Notes: generated by a model not told the origin, from the sequence alone. A stretch of DNA of 64,000 nt from Mycolicibacterium alvei (GCF_010727325.1 NZ_AP022565.1:2356001-2420000), one strand, 5' to 3'. Shown: positions 18,933 to 28,388, numbered from the stretch's first letter. Made by a program: numbers and translations.

Positions 18933-19784
18933 GTGGCCAGCACAAAGAAGCTCTTCGCAGGGTTGACCCGCCGCGGACCGCATCGAGTCCTGCGGGGCGA
19001 CCTGGCGTTCGCCGGCATGCCGGGCGTGGTGTACACGCCCGAGTCCGGCCTGAACCTGCCCGGGGTGGTCGTGGGCCATGAGTGGATGACGCGGGCGGAC
19101 AACTACACAGGCACGCTCGAGCATCTGGCGTCCTGGGGCATCGTGGCGGCGGCACCCGATACCGAGACCAGCGTCGCTCCGTCGGTGCTCAATTTCGCCT
19201 TCGATCTGGGCGCAGCCCTCGAAATCATCACCGGGGTGCGGCTGGGTACGGGCAAGATCAGCGTGCACCCGGGCAAGCGCGGGGTGGTGGGGCACGGTTT
19301 CGGCGGGTCCGCGGCGGTGTTCGCCGCCGCGGGAATGGGCGGTTCCACCCAGCGTCCCAAGGCTGTGGTGTCGCTCTTCCCGACGGTGACCAAGCCACCG
19401 GCCGAACAACCCGCGTCGACGTTGCGCGTACCCGGCCTGGTCCTGACCGCTCCCGGCGACCCGATGACACTGCGGTCGAACGCCGTGGAGTTGGCTCGGG
19501 CCTGGGAGGGGGCGACGCTGCGGACGGTCAGCAAGGCGCAGGCCGGGGGCCTGGTCGAGGGACGGCGGTTGGCCCGATTCATCGGGTTGCCCGGCGCCGA
19601 CAAAGACACCCAGAAGATCGTGCGTGCTCTGCTCACCGGCTATCTGCTGGCGACGCTGACCGGCGACAAGACCTACCGCGATTTCGCCGATCCCGACGCC
19701 ACGCTGCCCCACACCGCAACGGCCGACCCAAACGCCGATCCGGTAGCGCTGGAGGACAAGGTCGTCGCGCTGCTCAAGCCGTGA
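18933..19784 (+). CDS. Dienelactone-hydrolase-fold protein with a Gly at the nucleophile position
   Basis: The 283-residue protein follows the alpha/beta-hydrolase order: 'GVVYTPESGLNLPGVVVGHEWM', 'HLASWGIVAAAPDTE', an elbow-like 'VVGHGFGGSAAVFAAAG', and 'VPGLVLTAPGDPMTLRSNA' in the acid position. The elbow reads G-H-G-F-G instead of G-x-S/C-x-G, so the usual nucleophile is missing. The GTG at 18933 is supported by a TANNNT box six bases upstream and the start 'VASTKKLFAGLTRRGPHRVLRG'. It is convergent with the small gene at 19792. It corresponds by position to Rv3438 of M. tuberculosis as I remember it. Substrate and activity are unknown. Confidence 0.82.
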   Translation: MASTKKLFAGLTRRGPHRVLRGDLAFAGMPGVVYTPESGLNLPGVVVGHEWMTRADNYTGTLEHLASWGIVAAAPDTETSVAPSVLNFAFDLGAALEIITGVRLGTGKISVHPGKRGVVGHGFGGSAAVFAAAGMGGSTQRPKAVVSLFPTVTKPPAEQPASTLRVPGLVLTAPGDPMTLRSNAVELARAWEGATLRTVSKAQAGGLVEGRRLARFIGLPGADKDTQKIVRALLTGYLLATLTGDKTYRDFADPDATLPHTATADPNADPVALEDKVVALLKP

Positions 19785-19791
19785 CGGTGCG

Positions 19792-19938
19792 TCAGCCCGC
19801 CTCTTTGGCCGACTTCCGCTCGGAGAGCTTGTACTTCACCAGCGCGACCAACGCCTTGGGATTACGGGCGAACGCGCCCGCGGCCTGCGCATAGAGTTTG
19901 GCCTTCTGCCCGGCTGTCAATTGGTGCTCTGGTTCCAT
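19792..19938 (-). CDS. Small conserved 48-residue protein
   Basis: From the ATG at 19938 (GGGGAGAG upstream) the product is 48 residues: an acidic start, then 'LTAGQKAKLYAQAAGAFARNPKALVALVKYKL' and a charged tail. It looks like two amphipathic basic helices and has no membrane segment or cysteine. The upstream in-frame extension to 20019 would overlap the divergent promoter of the F420 enzyme and is unlikely. Function unknown. Confidence 0.65.
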   Translation of the reverse strand: MEPEHQLTAGQKAKLYAQAAGAFARNPKALVALVKYKLSERKSAKEAG

Positions 19939-20015
19939 TTTCGACTCTCCCCTGTCTGTTGATCGGCCTCGAACAGTAGCGTGCGCCTTCACGCCGGCGA
20001 CTCCTCCATCCTCAA

Positions 20016-20027
20016 CCAACTAGTTGG
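20016..20027. promoter_or_regulatory. 12-bp palindromic operator upstream of the F420 enzyme
   Basis: CCAACTAGTTGG is a perfect palindrome ending five bases before the -10 box. Its position in the promoter and its form suit a TetR-family operator; a TetR gene lies 4 kb away but the link is untested. Confidence 0.6.
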
Positions 20028-20032
20028 GTTGC

Positions 20033-20038
20033 TACACT
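20033..20038 (+). promoter_or_regulatory. -10 box for a leaderless start at 20045
   Basis: TACACT ends six bases before the ATG, the spacing expected when the transcript starts at the first codon. Confidence 0.6.
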
Positions 20039-20044
20039 CCAGCG

Positions 20045-21085
20045 ATGCGGACCGGCATCTTCCTGAGTTATGCCGGCGGCTTCAAAGAAGCCGCCGAGCA
20101 AGTCGTCGAACTGGAGAAGGTGGGCATCGACCTCACCCTGGTCCCCGAGGCGTACTCCTATGATGCGATCAGCCAGCTCGGCTACCTGGCCGCCAAGACC
20201 ACGAGGATGGAACTCGGCACCGGGGTCGTCCCGATCTACACCCGCACACCGGCGCTGATGGCCATGAGCGCGGCCGGCGTCGACTACGTGTCCGACGGCC
20301 GGTTCCGCCTCGGCCTCGGCACCTCGGGCCCGCAGGTGGTGGAGGGCTTCCACGGCGTGCCGTTCGACGCCCCGCTGGGCCGCACCCGCGAGGTCGTCGA
20401 GATCTGCCGCAAGGTGTGGCGCCGCGAGAACCTCGACTACGACGGCAAGTACTACCAACTGCCGTTGCCGGCCGAACGCGGCACCGGCCTGGGTAAATCT
20501 CTGAAGTTGATCAATCATCCGGTGCGGGACCGTATTCCGATCACAATCGCCGCACTGGGGCCGAAGAACGTCGAGCTGACCGCTGAGATCGCCGAAGGTT
20601 GGCAACCGGTGTTCTACCTCCCCGAGAAGGCCGACGACGTATGGGGCGACGCCCTGCGCGCCGGGGCCGCCAAGCGTGACCCGGAACTGGGCCCGCTGGA
20701 CGTCATGGTCAGCGCCAGCCTGGCCATCGGCGACGATGTCGACGATCGACTGGCCTGGGCGAAACCCCAACTGGCGCTGTACATCGGCGGGATGGGCGCC
20801 CGCGGGCAGAATTTCTACCACAAGCTGGCCACCCGGTACGGCTACGGCGAGGTCGCCGACCACATCCAGGATCTCTTCCTGGCCGGCAAGAAGGCCGAGG
20901 CCATCGCGGCGGTACCCGACGATCTGGTGCGCAATGTGTCGCTCGTGGGACCGAAGGGATTCGTCAAGGAACGCCTGGCCGCCTACGCGGAGGCCGGGGT
21001 CACCACGATGCTCGTGCATCCGATGGCCACCGATACCGCCGAGACGGTGAAGTTCTGCGAGGAGTTGGTGGAGCTCACCCGATAG
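20045..21085 (+). CDS. F420-dependent luciferase-like (LLM) oxidoreductase
   Basis: The 346-residue protein has the LLM TIM-barrel signature: 'MRTGIFLSYAGGFKEAAEQVVELEKVGIDLTLVPEAYSYDAISQLGYLAAKT', 'ELGTGVVPIYTRTPALMAMSAAGVDYVSDGRFRLGLGTSGPQVVEGFHGVPF', and 'RIPITIAALGPKNVELTAEIAEGW'. Mycobacterial members use coenzyme F420. The substrate is unknown. The start is fixed by the TANNNT box six bases upstream; a GTG-type opening 21 bases earlier is disfavoured. The promoter holds a 12-bp palindrome, so it is probably repressor-controlled. It is convergent with the cyclase gene, 16 bases away. Confidence 0.9.
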   Translation: MRTGIFLSYAGGFKEAAEQVVELEKVGIDLTLVPEAYSYDAISQLGYLAAKTTRMELGTGVVPIYTRTPALMAMSAAGVDYVSDGRFRLGLGTSGPQVVEGFHGVPFDAPLGRTREVVEICRKVWRRENLDYDGKYYQLPLPAERGTGLGKSLKLINHPVRDRIPITIAALGPKNVELTAEIAEGWQPVFYLPEKADDVWGDALRAGAAKRDPELGPLDVMVSASLAIGDDVDDRLAWAKPQLALYIGGMGARGQNFYHKLATRYGYGEVADHIQDLFLAGKKAEAIAAVPDDLVRNVSLVGPKGFVKERLAAYAEAGVTTMLVHPMATDTAETVKFCEELVELTR

Positions 21086-21101
21086 GCAGTTGCCGAGGCC
21101 G

Positions 21102-24100
21102 TCATCCCGGTGGCACCGGTGCACCGTCACCCGTCAAGGCCCGGGCCGAGTCGACATGTCGTTCAAAGCCATAGGTTTCCGCCATTGCTCGATAGCGGGT
21201 CACGAAGTCTTGGAAAGCAACGTCGTCGCGGTGGGCTCGAGCCAGCAGCGTGTGCAGCCGCAGCAGAGACACCTCCACCAGCGCCCAATCCCGACCGGAA
21301 TACCGGTGCGTGAGCCGATTGATCACCCGCTGTGCCTCGTCCAGATCCTCGGTGCGGCCACGTTCGATCAGCTCTTCCGCGAGAAGGACCGAACCCCAGG
21401 CGTCGTAGGTGAGCCGGTCGCTTTGGTACAGCTCACTGACGGCACGGCGCATCCCCGGAATTGCTGCATCGCGGTCACCACACCCCGCCCGGCCACGGGC
21501 AGTCAACAACTCGACGACCGGGCCCAAGAAGGGAGCATGTTCTCGAACCATGTCACCGAACTGCACCACGATTTCCAGCCCGCGCTCGCGGTCGGCCGCG
21601 GTATCTCGAAAGACCAACGCGCCAGCCCACGCCAGCACAGCGCAGCCCAATGCGTGATCATTGCTGGCCGCTTGAATCGTCTGCACCGCCCGCTCGCACG
21701 CGTGCACTGCGCGATCGTCAGCCCGGAGCACCCCGTAGACGATTCCCACACCATAGGTCCAGAGAATGACGAATCCGATAGTTGTCAGATCATTGTCTCG
21801 GGCCATCGCGAGGGCGTCGTCGATGTCCTGGCGCCACCCGGGGCGACCCAGCCACCACCGCGCGACGCTACGAACTGCCAGCGCGTGCGCCAGTGGTGAG
21901 CCCACACCGTAGCCAGCACCCTTGATGGGATCGCCGTCGGCGAGGTCGATGACACTCTGTGACCATTGCAAGACCTTGTCGAACTGACAGGCGTCCGCCC
22001 AGTTGACAAACGCAATGACGGCCAGCGCCATGGTCAAATTGGGATCACCGATCGACTCGAGCAGCGCCATCTGCTCGGTCACCAGCTGTGCACCCTCGCG
22101 CGAGCGGCCGGAGTACACCAGTTCGGTGGCCAACCCGGTCATGCCGATGGCCAACGACACCTTGTCACCGGCGGTAGCACACAGCTCGCGCAGCTCGTCA
22201 AAACGGCCGCTGGTTTCATGAGCCGATGTCGCTTGAAAATCAGTGGCGCACAGCATGGTTCGAGGAGCAATACGCATGGCGAGCGCTTCGGGGTACTCCT
22301 CGGGCAGCGTATCCGAGACACGGAGGGCACGCTCCCAGCTGACCCGGGCCGCGTCGATGTCTCGGATCGAGGCCCACCCGGCCGCCCGCATATGCCATCC
22401 GTACGCGGCCAGCGATTCGCCGGCCGCCTGCAGGTGTTCGGCAATCAACGCGGCATTCTGATCCGCGGCGTCCGGGTCGCGTGATTCGATGGCCGCGGCC
22501 ACCCGCCGGTGGAGCTCGGCTCGATCCGATTTCAGCTGCGACTCATAGGCCACCGCATGGATCAAGGGATGGCGGAACGCGTACTCGGGGTTGGGGTTGA
22601 GCCGCACCTGGTCGATCAGTTCGGCTCCGACCAGGTTGTCGACCACCATATCGGGGCTCAGGGCAACGAGGAGTTCGGACTCGAAACGGGCTCCTATCAC
22701 CGACGCCGCACACACCGCCCGCTTACCCGCAGCGCTCAGCCGGTCGATGCGCGCCTCGATGGCCGCCTGCACCGTCGCGGGCACACTCACCTCGGCGACA
22801 TCGACCCGGCACACGTAATCGCCGTGATCGCCCATCAGCGCCCCGCGTTGCACCAACTCCCGCACCATCTCTTCGGCGAAGAACGGGTTTCCGGCGGCCC
22901 GGTCGGCGATGATCGATGCCAGCTCGCCGACCGACGGATCTGCTCCGACCAATTCACCGATCAACGTCGCCGTATCCGAATCATCCAGCGGGGCAAGTTT
23001 TATCGCCTCAGCACCTGGGGCTTCCGCCAGCACTCCCCCGTATTCGGGGCGTGCAGTGATCAGCACCATCGACGGGGTGTGCGGGATCACGGCGAGGAGA
23101 TCGGCGAATATCGACTCACTGACCGGGTCGATCCAGTGCGCATCCTCGATGATGTACAGCGCAGGATCGGTGCGCGCCCGAGCGGCCGCGTTGAGCAGGT
23201 CCGTCAACCGTCGTCGCCGGGTGTCCGCATCGACCTGGGGCAGCGCCACATCTGGATCGGCGAAGCCGAGAAGATCGGCGAGCAGCAGCAGGTCCTCCGG
23301 GTCGGCCGCTGGAATCTGCTGCCGCAGTTTCGTGCGAGCCGCCGCGTCGTGGAGGTCGGCCACCCCGGTGCGCTCACGCAGCAGCCGCGCGACGGCAAGA
23401 AAGGGAACCTCGCGTGCATGAGATTCGCAGAAGGTCCAGAACACCTGAAACCCGCGCCCGGACGCGAGGATTGCGGCCTCCCGAGCCACCCGGCTCTTGC
23501 CGATACCCGGCGGCCCCACCACATTCACCACACCACCGCGCGCAGCAAGAGCGCCGTCCAACGCGGCATCCAGCGATGCCATTTCCGGACGGCGACCGAC
23601 CAGGCGCGCCTCCCGCCGCGGCACCGCCCCGTGGCCCGGACTGATCCCGAGCAACCGACGCACGGACACCGGCGCATCACTGCCTTTGACGTGCACCAGT
23701 TCCGGGTCCGCCAGGACCGCGACGTGTTCGACCAGCCGCGCTGTGGACTCCGACACCATCACCCCACCCGGAGGCGCCACCGACTCCATCCGCTGCGCGA
23801 ATCCCACGGCTTGGCCCGTCGCGGTGTAGCCCAACGCACCTGATCCGACGTCCCCGGCGATCACCCGACCTGAGTTCAGGCCCAGCCGCAACCGCAGTGT
23901 CAGCCCGTCGCGTCGCGAAACCTCTTCGGCCAACCGGTTCGCCTCGTCCTGGATGGCAAACGCCGCCAGGCACGCTCGGACGGCATGATCCTCCAGCGCG
24001 GCCGGGGCGCCGAACACCGCCATCAACCCGTCACCGGTGAACTCCACGGTGCCGCCGCCGTAGCGGCGCACGCTCGCCGTCGACCGATCCACCAACTCGG

Positions 24101-24290
24101 TCACGATCTGTCGCCAACGCTCCGGATCCAAGGCGGCGGCAAGGTCCATCGACCGCACCACGTCGGCGAACAACACCGTGACCTGCTTGTACTCCGCTGT
24201 ACCGACCACCGGGGCACCGCATTCGTCGCAGAACCGGGCGTGCGTTCGCAACCTGGTACCGCAGGACTCGCATGCCGCGTCCGCCGTCAT
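21102..24290 (-). CDS. Class III nucleotide cyclase domain fused to an AAA/STAND ATPase and helical repeats
   Basis: The 1062-residue protein opens with a zinc-ribbon-like CxxC...CxxC (CESC, CDEC). A class III cyclase domain (about 30-215) follows: metal aspartates in 'VLFADVVRSM' and 'EFTGDGLMAVFG'. The usual adenine-selecting Lys is Glu (VEFTGDG) and the transition-state Asn is Gly (AVGFAQRME), so classical adenylate cyclase activity is doubtful. Next is an ATPase with Walker A 'VVGPPGIGKSRVA' (about 257) and Walker B-like 'ALYIIEDAHWI', then about 550 residues of Ala-rich TPR-like helices. There is no C-terminal LuxR helix-turn-helix, unlike some mycobacterial relatives. It is probably a cytosolic signalling hub; the signal is unknown. 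Confidence 0.9.
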   Translation of the reverse strand: MTADAACESCGTRLRTHARFCDECGAPVVGTAEYKQVTVLFADVVRSMDLAAALDPERWRQIVTELVDRSTASVRRYGGGTVEFTGDGLMAVFGAPAALEDHAVRACLAAFAIQDEANRLAEEVSRRDGLTLRLRLGLNSGRVIAGDVGSGALGYTATGQAVGFAQRMESVAPPGGVMVSESTARLVEHVAVLADPELVHVKGSDAPVSVRRLLGISPGHGAVPRREARLVGRRPEMASLDAALDGALAARGGVVNVVGPPGIGKSRVAREAAILASGRGFQVFWTFCESHAREVPFLAVARLLRERTGVADLHDAAARTKLRQQIPAADPEDLLLLADLLGFADPDVALPQVDADTRRRRLTDLLNAAARARTDPALYIIEDAHWIDPVSESIFADLLAVIPHTPSMVLITARPEYGGVLAEAPGAEAIKLAPLDDSDTATLIGELVGADPSVGELASIIADRAAGNPFFAEEMVRELVQRGALMGDHGDYVCRVDVAEVSVPATVQAAIEARIDRLSAAGKRAVCAASVIGARFESELLVALSPDMVVDNLVGAELIDQVRLNPNPEYAFRHPLIHAVAYESQLKSDRAELHRRVAAAIESRDPDAADQNAALIAEHLQAAGESLAAYGWHMRAAGWASIRDIDAARVSWERALRVSDTLPEEYPEALAMRIAPRTMLCATDFQATSAHETSGRFDELRELCATAGDKVSLAIGMTGLATELVYSGRSREGAQLVTEQMALLESIGDPNLTMALAVIAFVNWADACQFDKVLQWSQSVIDLADGDPIKGAGYGVGSPLAHALAVRSVARWWLGRPGWRQDIDDALAMARDNDLTTIGFVILWTYGVGIVYGVLRADDRAVHACERAVQTIQAASNDHALGCAVLAWAGALVFRDTAADRERGLEIVVQFGDMVREHAPFLGPVVELLTARGRAGCGDRDAAIPGMRRAVSELYQSDRLTYDAWGSVLLAEELIERGRTEDLDEAQRVINRLTHRYSGRDWALVEVSLLRLHTLLARAHRDDVAFQDFVTRYRAMAETYGFERHVDSARALTGDGAPVPPG

Positions 24291-24422
24291 CGCAGAACCG
24301 CCGATCCGGGGTCAGTGCACCCTCAACTGCCCAAGAATAAGCCGCTCATCGGCGCGGAATCACGAAATTTTGACACCACCGTCGATGGCGCGGAGTGATG
24401 AGGACGGTGCCGCCCACCATCC

Positions 24423-25079
24423 TCAACCGGGCTCGCCGGCGACCTGGCGCTTGGCGAGCGCTGCATTCATCACCAACGATTCGAACAGTTGGTTCACACC
24501 GTCCATCTCAGCCGGTTCGGTCACCGCCGCCGCATGGGCGAATCCGTCGACGATCGCACCGATCACCCGCGCCACCTGGACCGGGTCGTACTCGGCGGGG
24601 ATCAACCCGCCCCGCTGCCCATCGACCACCGAACGTGCCAGCGCGTCCGTTATCCGCGCCCCCTGCCGCGCGAAGGCTTCGGCCAGCTCCTGGTGCCGAC
24701 GCGCGTCGATCGGCGCGGTCGCGACGAAACCGGCCAGGTCGGGAAACTCGCGGTTGATCCGTATCGATTCGGCCAGCGCCGTACTCAGCAGTTCGTGCAT
24801 CGAATGCGGCCCAGACATTGCCGGTGCGGCACTCGCCAGAATCTTGCCGTAGACATCTGCGCACACCGCCTCGAACAGTTTGCCCTTCGTACCGAAGTGG
24901 TAGTAGACCGAACCCGCTGTCACACCGGCCATCTCGGCGATCTGATTGTTTGTCGCGGGTCCGTAGCCGAACTGGGCAAAGCACCGGCAGGCGGCGTCCA
25001 GCACTCGCTGGCGGGTGTCGCCGCTGTCGGTGCCCGCCGGCCGTCCGGGGCCCACCTTCCCGGTCCTGGGCGCGCTCAT
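24423..25079 (-). CDS. TetR/AcrR-family transcriptional regulator
   Basis: The 218-residue protein has an N-terminal helix-turn-helix: 'TRQRVLDAACRCFAQFGYGPATNNQIAEMAGVTAGSVYYHFGTKGKLFEAV', the standard TetR DNA-binding domain with the YYHF tetrad. A helical ligand domain of about 150 residues follows. It is preceded by a basic Gly/Pro-rich tail. The neighbouring cyclase gene is downstream on the same strand with a 132-base gap, so it may be a target, but no palindrome is obvious there. Confidence 0.93.
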   Translation of the reverse strand: MSAPRTGKVGPGRPAGTDSGDTRQRVLDAACRCFAQFGYGPATNNQIAEMAGVTAGSVYYHFGTKGKLFEAVCADVYGKILASAAPAMSGPHSMHELLSTALAESIRINREFPDLAGFVATAPIDARRHQELAEAFARQGARITDALARSVVDGQRGGLIPAEYDPVQVARVIGAIVDGFAHAAAVTEPAEMDGVNQLFESLVMNAALAKRQVAGEPG

Positions 25080-25148
25080 CAGACCATCTTGACGCAGAAA
25101 TCGGGGCCCCGGGTGACCACGTCAGTTGTCAGCGGTCGGCGCGGGTAT

Positions 25149-26579
25149 CTAGCCGCCGACCTGCGGAAGTTCATCGGCAGCGATCTCACACGGTGTGCCA
25201 CCCGCGGGCTCGACAAGTGGTGCGGCAGCGGGTCCGGGCGCCGCCGGTGGCGAGGCGATAGCCTCGGGCACCTCCGTGGCCGCCGGCGGTGAATCCGGCT
25301 GCGATTCGGTCACTTCCGCATCAGGATCCTCCGGCCCGGAAGGTTGGTCCACGGCACTGTCATCGGTCCCGCCCGCGCCGGTGGTGGGCTCGTCGCTCTC
25401 CTCATCGCTGCCCTCGTCGTGTCCGTCATCGTCTGCCACCGGACCGAGATCGTCGTCCGTCATATCACCGATACCTTCGGGCAGATCACCGGCCGACGAC
25501 CCGATCAGCCCGCCCAGCAGATCGGCCAGTTGCTGCCCCGAACCGGCCAAGCCGGAACCGATATCGGGCATGCCGCCCAGACCAGGCAGACCGCCACCAC
25601 CGAGGCCCTGGCCCAGGCCCGTCGGCGAGGCCAAGGCAGGGGCCACCGACTCACTGGGCGCTCCCGCCGGGACGATCGGTTCAGGCCCGACCCCCGGCAT
25701 GCCGACCGGAGCCCCGGCCGCCGTCCCGGCGGGCACCATCACCGCCGGAGCCGCGAACGACGGCGCGCTCTGTGGCGCCGCGGTGAATCCCCCACGCGCA
25801 CCGGCAACCGAAGACCGGTCGGCTGTGTCAGCGGCCAGGGCCAGAGCGGGGTGCCGGGACTCGGGCGTCGACGAATGCCAGACCGGCCCGAGGTCTCCAG
25901 GAATACCGAACACCGGGGACACCTCGGTGCGCAATGCGGTTACGGCGTGCGCGTACGCATCGGCCACCGCGCGCGAAGTGCTGCGCATCGCCATCACCCA
26001 GTCTCCGCCGATATCGTTGACCACGAACGGCTTCACCTGCGTGTCGATCAGCTCACTGGCCGCCGAGCGATCCCCCAGACCGGTATTCACCGTGTGCGCC
26101 GCGGCCAGCCAGATGCCACGCCGCCCGGCCTGACGCGCCTCGATCTGCAGCACGGCGGCGACCTTCGCGTCCACCGCATCCCACAGCTGATCGCGCAATC
26201 GGCCCAATGTGGCTGCGGCACCGGCGATCCCGGAGGCGACCTGCGCCGCCGACGTCGCGTGTCTGCCCAGGAAACCCGTCGACGCCCGAGCCCCGGCGCC
26301 CTGCCAGGCCTGCGTCAAATTCTGAAACTGGTTGTCCTGCAGCTGCAATGCCCGCTCGGCCGCGGCCGCAGCGGCCGCCAGCGATGTGCATTCGGCGTCC
26401 AGAGCCCGCAGATCCAGACCGTCCTCGGCGGCGTACCCGTCGCGCACCTGATAGCGGTATCGCGTCAGATCGGGGTGACCGAAGCCCAGCAGGTGACAGG
26501 CCCAGACGTACTCGGCGATCGTGTCGACGGCGGCGTGCCCCTCATCCAACCGGGCCGCGACGTCGAGGCTGGCCACCAC
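25149..26579 (-). CDS. Ala/Pro-rich ESX-associated-type protein (Rv3439c-like)
   Basis: The 476-residue protein has an Ala-rich, all-helical N-terminal part (about 1-265) with 'LDAECTSLAAAAAAAERALQLQDNQFQNLTQAWQGAGARASTGFL'. The WQG turn resembles the WXG hairpin of type VII substrates. The C-terminal half is low-complexity: Gly/Pro-rich around 270-370 ('GLGGGGLPGLGGMPDIGSGL'), then very acidic ('DDDLGPVADDDGHDEGSDEESDEP'). It follows the small WXG100-like gene at 26583 by three bases, the arrangement of a substrate pair. Position before glmM matches Rv3439c-Rv3440c of M. tuberculosis as I recall. Role in ESX secretion is inference. Confidence 0.8.
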   Translation of the reverse strand: MVASLDVAARLDEGHAAVDTIAEYVWACHLLGFGHPDLTRYRYQVRDGYAAEDGLDLRALDAECTSLAAAAAAAERALQLQDNQFQNLTQAWQGAGARASTGFLGRHATSAAQVASGIAGAAATLGRLRDQLWDAVDAKVAAVLQIEARQAGRRGIWLAAAHTVNTGLGDRSAASELIDTQVKPFVVNDIGGDWVMAMRSTSRAVADAYAHAVTALRTEVSPVFGIPGDLGPVWHSSTPESRHPALALAADTADRSSVAGARGGFTAAPQSAPSFAAPAVMVPAGTAAGAPVGMPGVGPEPIVPAGAPSESVAPALASPTGLGQGLGGGGLPGLGGMPDIGSGLAGSGQQLADLLGGLIGSSAGDLPEGIGDMTDDDLGPVADDDGHDEGSDEESDEPTTGAGGTDDSAVDQPSGPEDPDAEVTESQPDSPPAATEVPEAIASPPAAPGPAAAPLVEPAGGTPCEIAADELPQVGG

Positions 26580-26582
26580 GGC

Positions 26583-26888
26583 TCAACCCACCCGGGCCGC
26601 GGCACGCGCGTCGGCGACCGCATACCGGTCGATCGAACCGCGCAGCACGGCCGCGATCTCGGCACTGGCCCGCGACCACCGACGCAGCCCGTCCGTCACC
26701 TCGTCCACGGCGCTGCGCACGGCATCCCCGTCCGCAACATGGTGATACCCGGCGGAGGCACCGTCGAATACCGGCCCGCGCCGACAGTCACGCACCACTG
26801 AATCGAGATCGGCGGCAACGGCGTCATATCCGGCGGCCACTGCCGCGAGCGCCGCGCCGTCGAGACTGGCGGCAATTACGTCTCCCAT
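26583..26888 (-). CDS. WXG100-like small protein (Rv3440c-like)
   Basis: The 101-residue protein is about the length of an ESX protein and entirely helical: 'SLDGAALAAVAAGYDAVAADLDSVVRDC', then a break, then 'VDEVTDGLRRWSRASAEIAAVLRGSIDRYAVADARAAAR'. There is no WXG; the turn reads 'RGPVFDGASAGYH'. It ends three bases before the Ala/Pro-rich gene on the same strand, so the two may be cosecreted or form a heterodimer. That partner role is inferred from size, helix pattern and gene order only. Confidence 0.75.
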   Translation of the reverse strand: MGDVIAASLDGAALAAVAAGYDAVAADLDSVVRDCRRGPVFDGASAGYHHVADGDAVRSAVDEVTDGLRRWSRASAEIAAVLRGSIDRYAVADARAAARVG

Positions 26889-26957
26889 GCCCGGTTTAGA
26901 CGCAGCCGGGCACCGTTCGGTTCCCTCGGGGTTGAATGTGCCTCGCGCGAGCGCTCG

Positions 26958-28298
26958 TCAGGCCGACTGGTCGCTGACCGAGTCGGCCACCCGCACCGCG
27001 ACCATCCGGGCCGTGTTCTCATCGGCAGCCTCGACCATCACCCGAACCACCTGTTCGGTGCCCGAGGGCCGCAACAGGATTCGGCCGGTGTCGCCGAGTT
27101 CGGCCTCAGCCTCGGCCACGGCGCACTGCACAGACGGCGCTTTGGCCACCGCAGCCTTGTCGTCTACCGCAACGTTGATCAGCACCTGCGGCAATGTATG
27201 CATCGGCTCGGCCAGCGCAGCCAACGTGGCGCGGGTCTGGGCCATCCGAGACATCAGCCGCAGCCCGGTGACGATGCCGTCTCCGGTCGTGCCGAAGCCG
27301 GGCAACACGATGTGACCGGACTGCTCACCGCCGAGCGAGAACTCGCCGGCCCGCAGTTCCTCCAGCACGTAACGGTCCCCGACACCGGTGGTGCGGACCT
27401 CGATGCCGGCCTCCCGCATGGCCAGGTGCAAGCCCAGGTTGCTCATCACCGTGGCCACCAAGGTGTCGGAGGCCAGCTCGCCGGCCTCCTGCATGGCCAG
27501 CGCCAGCACCACCATGATCGAGTCGCCGTCGATGATCCGGCCCGCGGCGTCAACCGCCAGGCACCGGTCGGCATCACCGTCGTGGGCCAGCCCGAGATCG
27601 GCGCCGTGCTCCAGGACAGCGGCCTGCAGCACCTCCATATGGGTGGATCCGCAGCCGTCGTTGATGTTGAGGCCGTTGGGTTCGGCGTTGATCGCGATGA
27701 CGTTGGCCCCTGCTGCCCGGTAGGCCCTCGGGGCGGCCGCCCACGCGGCACCGTGCGCGCAGTCGACCACGACGGTCACCCCGTCAAGCCGCGTCGTCAT
27801 GGCCTTGCCCGCGTGCCGCAGATAGCGGTCCAACGCGTCCTCGGCGTCCAGCACCCGGCCGATCCCGGCCCCCGTCGGGCGCTGCTCCGGCCCGGCGTTG
27901 ACAAGTTCCTCGATGCGGTCCTCGGCGGTGTCGTCGAGCTTGTGCCCGCCGGGACCGAAGATCTTGATGCCGTTATCCGGCATCGGATTGTGCGACGCGG
28001 AGATCATCACCCCGAAATTCGCGTCATATGCGCTGGTCAGGTACGCCACCGCGGGTGTCGGCAACACGCCGACCCGCAGGGCGTCCACTCCCTCGCTGGT
28101 GATGCCGGCGATCACCGCGGCTTCCAGCATCTCGCCGCTCGCCCGCGGATCGCGGCCCACGACGGCCACCCGACGGCCTGGGCCGGTGGAATTGCCGAGA
28201 CGCCGCGCAGCCGCCGAACCGAGTGCCACTGCCAGTTCAGCGGTCAGATCGCGATTGGCGACCCCGCGCACCCCATCCGTGCCGAACAGTCGAGCCAT
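26958..28298 (-). CDS. glmM: Phosphoglucosamine mutase
   Basis: The 446-residue protein starts '[21 protein letters not shown]', carries the phosphoserine loop '[17 protein letters not shown]', the metal-binding '[14 protein letters not shown]' and the sugar loop '[12 protein letters not shown]', and ends with the phosphate-binding '[14 protein letters not shown]'. It turns glucosamine-6-phosphate into the 1-phosphate, following GlmS in UDP-GlcNAc synthesis. The ATG at 28298 has GAGGGC just upstream and is preferred over the longer opening to 28334. In M. tuberculosis glmM follows rpsI-rplM; here a secreted-protein gene lies between. Confidence 0.96.
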   Translation of the reverse strand: MARLFGTDGVRGVANRDLTAELAVALGSAAARRLGNSTGPGRRVAVVGRDPRASGEMLEAAVIAGITSEGVDALRVGVLPTPAVAYLTSAYDANFGVMISASHNPMPDNGIKIFGPGGHKLDDTAEDRIEELVNAGPEQRPTGAGIGRVLDAEDALDRYLRHAGKAMTTRLDGVTVVVDCAHGAAWAAAPRAYRAAGANVIAINAEPNGLNINDGCGSTHMEVLQAAVLEHGADLGLAHDGDADRCLAVDAAGRIIDGDSIMVVLALAMQEAGELASDTLVATVMSNLGLHLAMREAGIEVRTTGVGDRYVLEELRAGEFSLGGEQSGHIVLPGFGTTGDGIVTGLRLMSRMAQTRATLAALAEPMHTLPQVLINVAVDDKAAVAKAPSVQCAVAEAEAELGDTGRILLRPSGTEQVVRVMVEAADENTARMVAVRVADSVSDQSA

Positions 28299-28388
28299 GC
28301 CCTCAAATTTCTCATAATTTGCTGTCGGAAACACAACCGAGGAGGTCAGCGACCGTCCCGCGGCTCGATTGATATCGCATCGAGATCA

